Source of the DNA: JAKZVK01 sp965237575
GTDB lineage: Bacteria > Acidobacteriota > Terriglobia > Bryobacterales > UBA6623
Direction: 5' to 3'
Assembly (NCBI GenBank): GCA_965237575.1
Contig: CBDEGI010000002.1
Location: 744,001-808,000 of the forward strand
DNA length: 64,000 nucleotides
This document shows, piece by piece, positions 34,790-43,790 of the stretch. The notes beneath the pieces were generated by a model. The model was not told the origin of the DNA. It saw only the letters and a list, made by a program, of their open reading frames with translations, and searched no databases. The translations under genes were made by a program, and so were the position numbers. Position 1 is the stretch's first letter. Every line of letters begins with the position of its first letter.

Positions 34790-35317
34790 ATGCGCTACCA
34801 GTACAAACGCGAACCTCTTACCGGAGATGAAGCGACTCGCTTGGCCAACGCCTGCAACTCCCACGAAGAGAAACTCGTCGTCTGGACCCTTCTCGACACC
34901 GGCCTCCGCGTCTCCGAGCTTGCCAACCTCAAACGAGCCAATTTCGACTGGCAAACCCACCGCCTGATGATCTACGGCAAGGGCGGCCCCTTCGGCACCA
35001 AATCCAAGCGCCGGGTCATTCCTTTGAGTACCCGCATCCAGCCCCTCATCGAGGGCTACTTTGCACCACACGAAACCTTCCGCTTCAGTACCCGCACCAT
35101 CCAGCGCATGCTGAAGCGCGTTGCTAACCGCGCCCGCATCAGCCGCACGGTCTCTCCTCATGTCCTCCGGCACACCTTTGCCGTCACGGCAATCCAGAAA
35201 GGCATCTCCCTGCCGGCGCCGCAGCGCCTACTGGGCCATGACACGCTGCTGACGAGCGAGATTTACCTCAACCTCTCGCCCGAAGGTGGTGTCGAAGAGT
35301 TTCAGCGGAAGTGGTAG
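34790..35317 (+). CDS. Minimal tyrosine recombinase
   Basis: About 175 residues from the ATG at 34790 (a TTG at 34772 is possible). Catalytic residues of the Xer/phage integrase family are all recognisable: Arg in LLDTGLRVSELANLK, Lys in YGKGGPFGTKSKRR, H-x-x-R in SPHVLRHTFAVTAI, His in RLLGHDTLL and the nucleophile Tyr in TSEIYLNLSPE. The N-terminal SAM-like core-binding domain is absent, so DNA clamping must differ or need a partner. It lies inside the 139-bp inverted repeats, and may act on them. Confidence 0.87.
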   Translation: MRYQYKREPLTGDEATRLANACNSHEEKLVVWTLLDTGLRVSELANLKRANFDWQTHRLMIYGKGGPFGTKSKRRVIPLSTRIQPLIEGYFAPHETFRFSTRTIQRMLKRVANRARISRTVSPHVLRHTFAVTAIQKGISLPAPQRLLGHDTLLTSEIYLNLSPEGGVEEFQRKW

Positions 35318-35738
35318 GTACCTGTTCTACTCGGATGGCGGCTCCTCGAGCCCGCTTTTCTCACCAACAAACCGTAGGGGCGGGCCCCTGCGCCCGCCCG
35401 CTGCCGATTTCGACCGCCACCGCCGCGTCCGGTTCAAGGACAGGATGGTCACCCGCCACGCGGGCCGGCACGGGGGCCGGCCCCTACAGTCAAAGGGATT
35501 TCATTGCTCACCCATCCGCAGGTGGTGAGAAATGCGGGCTAGTTCCTGGGGCTTCTGTTCCCGGAGCCTCTGCCGTGTCAGTCTGGGCATTGCGACTCTG
35601 CCTCGAGTGATCCGTGGCGGAGCCGCCTGCCTCACCCCGATACAATTGAAGCTCGGCGAAGCGATTCGTCGTGATCTCAGTAAGGCGCCCCGGCGGGGCA
35701 ACGGGCAGGCGGACACCCTGCCGCAACTTGGAGGAATC
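35318..35738. other. Intergenic region with right inverted-repeat arm
   Basis: Contains the right arm (35351-35489); the rest shows no gene. The frame that is open from 35532 into the PIG-L gene has no supporting motif before 35739. Confidence 0.5.
35351..35489. repeat. Right arm of 139-bp inverted repeat pair
   Basis: Reverse complement of 31792-31930 with about three mismatches; ends in GCCCCTACAG. Confidence 0.88.
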
Positions 35739-36701
35739 ATGCAGAGACGAAGTTTTCTAGGCGGCAGTGTTGCCGGCGGCGCGCTGGCCGCCACAGGCGC
35801 GACGGCTGCGCCACAGGGGCCCCGGCGATGGGGCACGCACGAGGGCGATCCCGTCATTGAGGCAGCGCAGTCGGGACAACCGCACAAGGGCAAGATGCTG
35901 GCGGCGATCCAGCCGCACTCCGACGACGTGCCGTTGTTCGCGGCGGGCACGGTGCTCAAGCTCATCAACGAGGGCTATGAGGGCATCCTGATCCGCATCA
36001 CCAACGACGAGATGGCCGGCCGCGGCCAAACGCCCGCCGAGGTGATGAAGAACAACGAAGACGACAACTTCGACATCGCCCGCCTGCTGGGCCTCAAGAA
36101 GGTCTTCGACCTCAACTACCGCAATCACCGTCTCGACGACGCGCACCCGATCGAGTTGCGCGCGCGGCTCCTGTTCATCTTCCGCGTGATGAAGGTCGAC
36201 ACGGTCATCTCCTACGACCCGTGGGGACACTACGAAGAAAACCCCGACCACTACACGACGGCGAAGGCGGTCGAGGCCGCTTGCTGGATGTCGGGCGGGC
36301 GGTGGGACTTCCCCGAGCATCGGGAAGCCGGCATCCGGCCGCACTCGATTCGGGAGAAGTATTACTTCGCGCGCGGGCCGCAACTGGTGAACCGCGTGGT
36401 CGACATCAGCTCGGTGATCGACGGCAAGGTGCGCGTCAACGTCGCCAACGACACCCAAGGGCCGGCGGGCGACAGTGGCGCGAGGTTGCGCCGGCGGCTC
36501 GCCGAGCAGGGAAAGAAGCTCCCCATCCTTGGTGACGACGACGATACGGCGAACCGCGAGTACACCAAGCAGTTCGTGCTCGGCAATGACCGTGCGCTGG
36601 GGCAGCAGTATGGTTTGGAGTACGCCGAGGCGTTTCACCATATCGGCCCGCAGCCGGCGCCGATCAACGAATATGTAGAGCAGAACGCCGTGTCGATCTA
36701 A
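35739..36701 (+). CDS. PIG-L/LmbE family deacetylase, exported
   Basis: A 320-residue protein starting at the ATG at 35739 with a strong ribosome site (GGAGGAAT). The N-terminus MQRRSFLGGSVAGGALAATG is a Tat-type signal. The zinc motif appears as AIQPHSDDVPLFAAG (family usual AHPDDE), and the second His lies in ENPDHYTTAKAVEAA. PIG-L enzymes remove N-acetyl groups from GlcNAc-containing small molecules or lipids. Here it would act outside the cytoplasm. The DUF4198 gene follows closely. Substrate unknown. Confidence 0.88.
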   Translation: MQRRSFLGGSVAGGALAATGATAAPQGPRRWGTHEGDPVIEAAQSGQPHKGKMLAAIQPHSDDVPLFAAGTVLKLINEGYEGILIRITNDEMAGRGQTPAEVMKNNEDDNFDIARLLGLKKVFDLNYRNHRLDDAHPIELRARLLFIFRVMKVDTVISYDPWGHYEENPDHYTTAKAVEAACWMSGGRWDFPEHREAGIRPHSIREKYYFARGPQLVNRVVDISSVIDGKVRVNVANDTQGPAGDSGARLRRRLAEQGKKLPILGDDDDTANREYTKQFVLGNDRALGQQYGLEYAEAFHHIGPQPAPINEYVEQNAVSI

Positions 36702-36763
36702 CGGTGCCCTGCGGAGCCGTTGTGTTACCAATGTCTCAAGAGTTGCACGCAGCGCGGCCACGA

Positions 36764-37588
36764 ATGAAACATCGCGGTTGGACCACGGCGTTCGGCGTGG
36801 CCCGCTATGGCGCGCTGACTCTGTGTCTGCTGGTGGCGCCGGCGAGCGCGCACGACTTCTGGATCGAACCGTCCGCTTACCAAGCGCCGGTCGGCACCAC
36901 GGTCACGATCCGCTTTCGCGTCGGCGAGCACTTTCGCGGCGGCCCCCTCGCTCGCGACCCGCGCCGGATCATCGCGTTCACGCACTTTGCTCCCGACACC
37001 GAGGCTGGGGTGCGCGGGGTTGACGGGATGGATCCGGCGGGCTTCGTTCGTCTAGAGCAACCCGGCCTACACTTGATCGCCTACCACAGCACCTCGTCGT
37101 TCGTGGAGCTTGAAGCAGCCGAGTTCGAGGAGTACGTGCGCGAAGAGGGTCTCGACCGCGTCATCGAAGAACGCGCGCGCCGAGGAGAGCGGGAGGCAGC
37201 GGGCAGGGAGCGCTTCGGCCGCTGTGTGAAGTCGCTGCTGCGTGCTGGGGAGGTTGGGAGCAGCGCGGGCTTTGATCGCGTTGTGGGGTTGCCGGTGGAG
37301 TTGGTACCGGAGGAGAATCCCTACGAGCTGGTGTCCGGCGGCGAGTTGCCGGTGCGGATGCTGCGGGAAGGCCGGCCTCTGGAAGGCGTCTTGGTCGTCG
37401 GCTATCCGCACGGCGAGCCTGAGCGTGCCGTTCGCGGCCTTACCGATGAGCAAGGACGGGTGCTTTTGAAGTTGAGGCAACCGGGCGCGTGGTTGATCAA
37501 AGCGGTGCACATGGAGCGCGTGGAGGACGATCGCGCTGACTGGCAGAGTTGGTGGGCCTCGTTGACTTTTGAGTTGCCGGCGAAATAA
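36764..37588 (+). CDS. DUF4198 secreted protein
   Basis: A 274-residue protein from the ATG at 36764 (frame open from 36704). The signal peptide ends LLVAPASA before HDFWIEP, the standard N-terminus of mature DUF4198 proteins. Later conserved stretches are APVGTTVTIRFRVGEHF, LVPEENPYELVSGGELPVRML and LTDEQGRVLLKLRQPGAWLIK, an Ig-like fold. The family is often linked with metal (Co/Ni) uptake but the role is unproven. Confidence 0.82.
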   Translation: MKHRGWTTAFGVARYGALTLCLLVAPASAHDFWIEPSAYQAPVGTTVTIRFRVGEHFRGGPLARDPRRIIAFTHFAPDTEAGVRGVDGMDPAGFVRLEQPGLHLIAYHSTSSFVELEAAEFEEYVREEGLDRVIEERARRGEREAAGRERFGRCVKSLLRAGEVGSSAGFDRVVGLPVELVPEENPYELVSGGELPVRMLREGRPLEGVLVVGYPHGEPERAVRGLTDEQGRVLLKLRQPGAWLIKAVHMERVEDDRADWQSWWASLTFELPAK

Positions 37589-37743
37589 GGCGTGGCATAA
37601 AGCTCAGCCCAAATCCGTACGAAAGGATTCTTAGCATGGACGGCTTTGCCGACTCCCGGCGTGGTGGCGTATCATTGAGAGTTCACCCCGCGCAGCCCCG
37701 AAGCATGCAGCGCCCTCCCCGTTTCGTTAGGTAAGACCAGCGC

Positions 37744-38781
37744 GTGACAAACAAGAAGACTGGCAAGAAGATCGGTGTGGTCCTGTTTCAGCTCGGGGGA
37801 CCTGACTCGCTCGATGCCATCGAGCCGTTTCTCTACAACCTGTTCCGCGACCCGGAGATCATCGACTTCCCGCTGGCGAAGCTGGCGCGGCCGGTTCTCG
37901 CGAAGCTGATCTCGAAGGGCCGCGCCAAGAAGGTGCGCAACCACTACGCCGAAATCGGCGGCCGCTCGCCCATCCGCGAGGTCACCGAGCGGCAGGCCCA
38001 GGCGCTTGAAGCCGTCCTACGAGAAACGATGGATGCGCGCGTATTCGTCGCGATGAGGTACTGGCGTCCGTTTACCAAGGACGCCGTCGAAGCGGTCCTG
38101 CGGGCGGGTTGTGATGAGTTGGTGCTGCTGCCGCTCTATCCGCAGTATTCGTCGACGACCACCGGCAGCAGCCTCAACGAGTGGGACCGGCGCTGCCGCG
38201 AAGCCGGGCTGGACGTGCCGGCCCAAGTGGTTCGCGAATTCCATACGTTCGAGCCGTATATCGACTCGGTCGTCGAGCGGATCGACGAGGGCTTGGCTCG
38301 GTTCGAGCGGCCCAACGGAGTCCATCTGGTGTTCAGCGCCCATAGTGTGCCGCAGAGCGTGATTGACGGCGGCGACCCCTACCAGTCGCACATCGAGAAG
38401 ACGGTCGAGTTGGTGCTGGCTCGCGGGCGCTGGTCGAATGCGAGCACGGTCTGTTATCAGAGCAAGGTCGGCAGCCAGAAGTGGCTGCATCCCACGCTAC
38501 ACGAGATCAACGCAAAGCTTGGCGCCGACGGCGTGGAATCGATGCTGGTGGTTCCGATCGCTTTCGTGTCCGACCACGTCGAGACGCTTTCGGAAATCAA
38601 CATCGATGCGCGGGAGGAAGCCCTCGAGCACGGCGTGAAGCGCTTTGAAATGACGGCGGGCCTCAACGATCAGCCTCGGTTTATCGGCGCTCTGGCGTCC
38701 TTGTTACGTGAGGTGATTGGCGTCGAGGCGTCCGTTGCGACGGAAGCGTCCGTCCAGAGCTTCGCCGGCGGTTCGAGTTGA
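37744..38781 (+). CDS. hemH: Ferrochelatase
   Basis: A 345-residue enzyme inserting Fe2+ into protoporphyrin IX (or coproporphyrin III), with GTG start. Signatures: IGVVLFQLGGPDSLDAIEPF, NLFRDPEIIDFP, GRSPIREVTERQAQ, LVLLPLYPQYSSTTTGSS, LVFSAHSVPQSVI with the metal-side His, and VVPIAFVSDHVETLSEINID with the catalytic Glu. There is no [2Fe-2S] Cys motif. No other haem gene is in an operon with it. Confidence 0.95.
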   Translation: MTNKKTGKKIGVVLFQLGGPDSLDAIEPFLYNLFRDPEIIDFPLAKLARPVLAKLISKGRAKKVRNHYAEIGGRSPIREVTERQAQALEAVLRETMDARVFVAMRYWRPFTKDAVEAVLRAGCDELVLLPLYPQYSSTTTGSSLNEWDRRCREAGLDVPAQVVREFHTFEPYIDSVVERIDEGLARFERPNGVHLVFSAHSVPQSVIDGGDPYQSHIEKTVELVLARGRWSNASTVCYQSKVGSQKWLHPTLHEINAKLGADGVESMLVVPIAFVSDHVETLSEINIDAREEALEHGVKRFEMTAGLNDQPRFIGALASLLREVIGVEASVATEASVQSFAGGSS

Positions 38782-39014
38782 CCAGAGCACCCGGCTGCCG
38801 GGGCGCTCCACGACACCCGTTCCCCGCGACTGGAGCCCAGGGGCCGCTTTGGTTTACAATAGGAGATTCACAGTAGATGCGGTCAACCCTTCCCGGAAGG
38901 CTGTTCGGAGCGGCGACGGAATGCCGCTCCTCTCTCATGGAATAGCAAGTACTGCTTGATTCAGGTCGTAGCTCGGTCGTTAAACGGACCGGCTTCATTG
39001 ATTGGGAGGCTTCG

Positions 39015-39626
39015 ATGAAGACATTCATGGCCATCGTGCCGGCAAGCGTTGCCTTGCTAACCCTTGTTGGCGGACAGGCCAATGGAGAGGAACGAAGTCC
39101 GGAGCAACAGGAGGCCATCAAGGCCATCGAGGAGGCAGGAGGCAGCGTCAGAGAGATCGCCCAGAACGACAAGCGTCTGGAAGTGGACTTCCATCTCGCG
39201 TCCGATTCGGTGAGCGATGACGCGGTCGCCGCCGTCGCGAAGTTGAAAGACGTCGTGCGCTTACACTTAGGTAACTTAGATAACGCGCCGCTCGTCATGG
39301 GAGCCTTGGGCCGTAGCAGGGAATTGACCTTGCTCGAAGCGCTACATTTGGAGAACACCAAGATTTCTGACGCGGATCTAGAGAACCTCAAAGGATTAAA
39401 GAACCTCGAGTACTTGAATCTGTACGGCACCGAGGTCGGCGACGCCGGCTTGGCTCACTTGAAAGGGCTTACGAATCTCAAGAAGCTCTACCTGTGGCAA
39501 ACCAAGGCGACCGAGCAAGGAATTGCCGAACTCAAAAAGGCTCTGCCGGACCTTGACGTGAATACCGGCTGGGAACTGAAGGAAGCCGAGACCGAGAAGA
39601 AGGAACCGGCAAAGGACTCGAAATAG
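39015..39626 (+). CDS. Secreted leucine-rich-repeat protein
   Basis: A 203-residue protein with signal peptide (FMAIVPASVALLTLVGGQANG). It shows short repeats of the bacterial LRR type: LTLLEALHLENTKISDADLE, NLKGLKNLEYLNLYGTEVGD and HLKGLTNLKKLYLWQTKATE. The C-terminus is charged. It likely mediates protein contacts in the periplasm. It is immediately upstream of groEL, but no functional link is implied. Confidence 0.78.
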   Translation: MKTFMAIVPASVALLTLVGGQANGEERSPEQQEAIKAIEEAGGSVREIAQNDKRLEVDFHLASDSVSDDAVAAVAKLKDVVRLHLGNLDNAPLVMGALGRSRELTLLEALHLENTKISDADLENLKGLKNLEYLNLYGTEVGDAGLAHLKGLTNLKKLYLWQTKATEQGIAELKKALPDLDVNTGWELKEAETEKKEPAKDSK

Positions 39627-39698
39627 GGCTGGACGATTCCAGTCCTCATCGAACGAGCGGCACGCCGAGGCGCGGCCGCGAAAGGGAGAAAGAAAAAC

Positions 39699-41324
39699 AT
39701 GGCTGGAAAGCAGATTAGTTACGGAGAAGATTCGCGCAAAGCGATCCTGGCGGGCGTCAACAAGCTTGCAAACGCGGTACGAGTGACGCTCGGGCCCAAG
39801 GGCCGCAACGTGGTCCTCGAAAAGAAATTCGGCGGACCCACCGTGACCAAGGATGGCGTGACGGTGGCCAAAGAGATCGAGCTGGAAGACAAGTTGGAGA
39901 ACATCGGCGCGCAAATGGTTCGCGAGGTCGCCTCGAAGACGAGTGACGTCGCCGGTGACGGCACCACGACCGCCACGATTCTGGCGCAGGCTATGTTCCG
40001 AGAAGGCGTCAAGAGCGTCGCGGCGGGCGCGAACCCGATGGCGCTCAAGCGCGGCATCGACCTCGCGGCGAGCAAGCTCGTCGAAGAGATTCACAAGCTG
40101 GCGCGGCCGGTCGAAGGAGACGCCGTCGCGCAGGTGGCGTCCGTCTCGGCGAACAACGATGCGACTATCGGCAGCATCATCGCCCAGGCGATGGAGAAGG
40201 TCGGCAAAGACGGCGTCATCACGGTGGAAGAAGGCAAGGGCATGGAGACCGAACTGGATGTGGTCGAGGGCATGCAGTTTGACCGCGGCTACCTCTCCCC
40301 CTACTTCGTCACCGACCAGGACACGATGGAAGTCGTCCTCGAGAACGCGGTGATTCTCATCCATGAGAAGAAGATCAGCAACATGAAGGACCTGCTGCCG
40401 CTGCTCGAGCAGACGGCGCGCTCCGGACAGCCGCTGCTGATCGTGGCCGAGGAAGTCGAAGGCGAGGCCCTCGCGACGCTCGTGGTGAACAAGCTGCGCG
40501 GCACGCTCAACATCGCGGCAGTCAAGGCCCCGGGCTTCGGTGACCGGCGCAAGGCGATGCTCGACGATATCGCGATCCTCACCGGCGGCAAGGCCATCAT
40601 GGAGGAGACCGGCATCAAGCTCGAGGGCGTCCAAATGGACGATCTAGGCAGCGCGAAGCGCATCGTCATCGACAAAGACAACACGACGATCGTGGAAGGC
40701 GCCGGCACGAAGGAGGCCATCGAGGGCCGCGTGAAGCAGTTGCGCGCCCAGATCGAAGAGACCACGTCGGACTACGACCGCGAAAAGCTACAGGAGCGGC
40801 TGGCGAAGCTCGTGGGGGGCGTGGCCGTGATCAAAGTCGGCGCCGCGACTGAGACCGAGATGAAAGAGAGGAAGGCGCGTGTCGAAGACGCCATGCACGC
40901 CACGCGGGCGGCCGTTGAAGAGGGCATCGTTCCCGGCGGCGGCGTCGCCTTGCTGCGGGCGGCGCAGGTCCTCGACGGCGTGAAGGGAGCCGATGCGGAC
41001 GAGGATGTTGGCGTTCGCATGGTACGCCGCGCTCTGGAAGAGCCGCTGCGCTGGATCGCTCAAAACGCCGGTCAGGAAGGTGCGATCGTGTGCGGAAAGG
41101 TTCGCGAGAGCAAGGACGCAACGTTCGGTTTCAACGCTTTGACCGAGGAGTACGGCGATCTGGTCAAGGCCGGTGTCATCGATCCGGCCAAGGTCGCCCG
41201 CACCGCTCTGCAGAACGCGGCGTCGATCGCGGGACTCATGCTGACGACCGAAGCGATTGTCAGCGAGATTCCGGAGCCCGAGCCGGCCATGCCGGCAGGC
41301 GGCATGCCCCCGGATCACTACTAA
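39699..41324 (+). CDS. groEL: Chaperonin GroEL
   Basis: A 541-residue Hsp60 subunit. Motifs: VTLGPKGRNVVLEKKFGGPT, SKTSDVAGDGTTTATILAQA with the ATP-binding Asp residues, VAAGANPMALKRGID, VKAPGFGDRRKAMLDDIA and GIVPGGGVALLRA. The C-terminus ends PAGGMPPDHY with only one GGM instead of the usual repeat tail. groES is not adjacent and I see no CIRCE element upstream, so this may be a second, monocistronic copy. A terminator follows at 41378. Confidence 0.96.
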   Translation: MAGKQISYGEDSRKAILAGVNKLANAVRVTLGPKGRNVVLEKKFGGPTVTKDGVTVAKEIELEDKLENIGAQMVREVASKTSDVAGDGTTTATILAQAMFREGVKSVAAGANPMALKRGIDLAASKLVEEIHKLARPVEGDAVAQVASVSANNDATIGSIIAQAMEKVGKDGVITVEEGKGMETELDVVEGMQFDRGYLSPYFVTDQDTMEVVLENAVILIHEKKISNMKDLLPLLEQTARSGQPLLIVAEEVEGEALATLVVNKLRGTLNIAAVKAPGFGDRRKAMLDDIAILTGGKAIMEETGIKLEGVQMDDLGSAKRIVIDKDNTTIVEGAGTKEAIEGRVKQLRAQIEETTSDYDREKLQERLAKLVGGVAVIKVGAATETEMKERKARVEDAMHATRAAVEEGIVPGGGVALLRAAQVLDGVKGADADEDVGVRMVRRALEEPLRWIAQNAGQEGAIVCGKVRESKDATFGFNALTEEYGDLVKAGVIDPAKVARTALQNAASIAGLMLTTEAIVSEIPEPEPAMPAGGMPPDHY

Positions 41325-41377
41325 ACACAGCGCTCACTTAGCGGGCCCGCTGTTGGCGAGGTTCGCGAAGGCAGTCG

Positions 41378-41407
41378 AAGAGGCCGGGTAAAACCGGCCT
41401 CTTTTTT
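41378..41407 (+). terminator. Rho-independent terminator after groEL
   Basis: Stem AAGAGGCCGG (41378-41387), loop GTAAAA, stem CCGGCCTCTT (41394-41403), followed by a T run. Confidence 0.88.
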
Positions 41408-41596
41408 GTGGTGTGTATTAGGCGGGCCGGGCCGGAGTTCGGCCCCTGAGAGTTGGGATCGAGACCAGAAGCAGCGACCAATCGAGGCTGTTCGCTGGGG
41501 CGGAACCCGCATCGAACAGCCCTACAGCGTCGGCAAAAATCGCTGCAAACCGCGAGGCCGGTAAACGCTCGCCCCCGATCCTTCGCGTGTGTTCCG

Positions 41597-42676
41597 CTAC
41601 GATGTCGGCAAGCCGGTTTCGGCCGGCATCTCGGCGGTCAGCGCGTTCAGAAACGCCTCGAGATCTGTGCGCTCCTGACCTGTCAAGTGATCAAGCTCCT
41701 TGAGGTCCTTGTCGAGCCAGTCGTTCGAGTTGCCCGCGCCGACGTAGAAGTCGATCACTTCCTTCAACGTCTTCAAGCTCCCATCGTGCATGTAGGGGGC
41801 GGTTTGCGAGATGTTGCGCAGGGTCGGCGTCTTGAACGCGCCACGATCCTCGTCCTTGTTCGTGACAGCGAAGCGACCCTCGTCAGCCAGCGTGCCGTCG
41901 AGGTTGGCTCCGACTCCCAGGTTGTGGAACTCGCTGTCCGAGAACAGAGCCTGATCGTCCTCGAGCGTGTGGCAAACGGCGCAGTTGCCCTTCTCGGGGT
42001 TCCGAAAGACTTCCAGACCCCGCTTGGCTTCTTCGCTCAGAGCACCGGCCTCGCCGCCATACAGGAAACGATCGAACGGCGAATTCCCGCTGAGCACGGT
42101 CCTTTCAAAGGATGCGATTGCCTTCTTGAGGCGGTCGCGCGTGACGCCACCGGGCCCGAAGGCTTTCTCGAACTGATCGACGTAGCCGGCGTCGGCGTTG
42201 AGCTGCTCCTCGAGTGCGTCGAGTGTGTGCGCCATCTCGATCGGGTTGGCGATGGGACCAAGAGCTTGCGCTTCGAGGCTCGGCTCACGCCCGTCCCAGA
42301 ACTGGGTCGTGTAGTAGGCGGCGTTGATCACGCTGGGCGCCTGCCGACCACCCTTCTTACCTCCGACGCCGCTCGAAAACTGGTCCGGATCGGCGAATCC
42401 GGCGTCGGGCCGGTGACACGAGGAGCACGAGATCGTGCCGTCCACCGAGAGCGCGGGGTCGTAGTAGAGCCTCCGTCCTAAAGCAATCGTTTCCACCGTC
42501 GGCGGGTTGTCTGAAGGAATCGGGACCGCCGGCAAGCCCAGAGGCGCTTCGACCACCACGCTCTGGCCGATCGGCATGGACGACACCGGCGCCGACTCGG
42601 GTTCGGGTCCACAGGCCACGATGAAAAGGGTTAAGCCCAGCAGGCTCAACACAGTTAACAACTGATACATGCTCAT
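41597..42676 (-). CDS. Di-haem cytochrome c peroxidase / MauG family lipoprotein
   Basis: A 359-residue protein. The N-terminus has a lipobox-like ending (LTLFIVACGPEPES), so it is probably a periplasmic lipoprotein. Two haem c sites are present: CSSCHRPDAGFADPDQFSSG and CAVCHTLEDDQALFSDSEFH, with later SQTAPYMHDGSLKTLKEVID. These enzymes reduce H2O2 or oxidise partner proteins. It stands alone and transcribes toward groEL. Confidence 0.9.
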   Translation of the reverse strand: MSMYQLLTVLSLLGLTLFIVACGPEPESAPVSSMPIGQSVVVEAPLGLPAVPIPSDNPPTVETIALGRRLYYDPALSVDGTISCSSCHRPDAGFADPDQFSSGVGGKKGGRQAPSVINAAYYTTQFWDGREPSLEAQALGPIANPIEMAHTLDALEEQLNADAGYVDQFEKAFGPGGVTRDRLKKAIASFERTVLSGNSPFDRFLYGGEAGALSEEAKRGLEVFRNPEKGNCAVCHTLEDDQALFSDSEFHNLGVGANLDGTLADEGRFAVTNKDEDRGAFKTPTLRNISQTAPYMHDGSLKTLKEVIDFYVGAGNSNDWLDKDLKELDHLTGQERTDLEAFLNALTAEMPAETGLPTS

Positions 42677-42969
42677 AATCTTCTCCGAGGGGGTTCATTC
42701 CAGCGAGCCCGGAATGCTGCTTTCAGAATCGGGTGTTTCCCACGGTTTGTCAACTTGAACGGCGACTTGAACGGGCGGTCCGGCTGTGCGCGGCATCCAG
42801 GCGCGCCACGGTGAATCGCTCACGGCGGCAGGAGAGCTTTCGAGACGAGAGCGGTCGCCCTCAGAGCGGATGCACCGCTGAGTGATATGAAGTGATACGA
42901 AAGAGTTGGGGGACGGACCCCGCAAGGCCCGTCCCCCAGGCATCCTCACTCACTACGCAACCTCACCCA

Positions 42970-43560
42970 CTACTGGACTAACGTGGTGGGCTGCAAGGGA
43001 TCGACCGGCGTCGGTGAAACCCGAATGCGAGGCCGGATGGTCTCGACGTCGATGGTGACACCGTCGGAGCGCCCGTTGGTCTCACGCGAAACACCGGTGT
43101 AGACCGCCGCCACGTTGAGACGCACATTGCTGACGAGGGTGACGAAGCCATCGAGGATACGCTGCGGCGAAGGCAACTGAAGCAGCCGCCTGATCTCGCC
43201 ACAGCTTACGAAGATGGCTTGGCCAGGCCGCAACGTAAGGCCTTCGGCGCCGGTCTCGCCCGTGTCGCCCGAGCCGAGCCGGGTCGCCTCCACGACGCCG
43301 ACCCTCACATCCACGGCCCCATCGGTCGGGTTGTGGATGTTGACGACCGTGCGGTAGAACGCCGGACCGAAGTTGAACGACAGATCGCTTGGTGATGCAT
43401 CGAACACATTGCGGCAAACGAAGTTGGCAGAATAAGCAAAGGTCCGGGATGGTGCAATGGCCTCGTCTTGTGCCATCAGCTCGCTACCGAGAGCACAGAC
43501 TAGGCCCAACAGCGCCACCCGGACCCCTATCGATCCCGTCCACTGAGAAAGTTTCTTCAT
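42970..43560 (-). CDS. Secreted hypothetical protein
   Basis: A 196-residue protein from the ATG at 43560, preceded by a clear AGGAGAG ribosome site. Signal peptide: VRVALLGLVCALGSELMAQ. The mature part has an Ig-like look (FYRTVVNIHNPTDGAVDVRV, LTLRPGQAIFVSCGEI, VTLVSNVRLNVAAVYTGV), reminiscent of conserved secreted proteins in Acidobacteriota. I do not recognise a named family. Confidence 0.7.
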   Translation of the reverse strand: MKKLSQWTGSIGVRVALLGLVCALGSELMAQDEAIAPSRTFAYSANFVCRNVFDASPSDLSFNFGPAFYRTVVNIHNPTDGAVDVRVGVVEATRLGSGDTGETGAEGLTLRPGQAIFVSCGEIRRLLQLPSPQRILDGFVTLVSNVRLNVAAVYTGVSRETNGRSDGVTIDVETIRPRIRVSPTPVDPLQPTTLVQ

Positions 43561-43790
43561 TCGATTCTCTCCTGTTTGTTTTGTGGTCAGAGGGCGACGC
43601 CCGACCCAAAGGGCAACGGGCACGCCGCTCCATTGCAAGTGCTAACCCTTCACGGGCCAAACAGTCGCGGTCGCAAGCGCTAGGTTTTGTGCGAAAAGTT
43701 GTGTCGGCGGTGAGGCATTCTGACACACGGCGGACGAGAATCGATGTCCCAGTTCTCAGGCCCGCGGACTTGTGACACTACACTAGAAAG

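Noticed and set aside
35532..35738. N-terminal extension of the PIG-L gene
   Set aside because: The extension reads through repeat-like DNA; the ATG at 35739 has a strong ribosome site and starts a Tat signal.
39396..40634. 412-codon leftward frame opposite groEL
   Set aside because: groEL is certain; the opposite frame has a low-complexity, non-protein composition.
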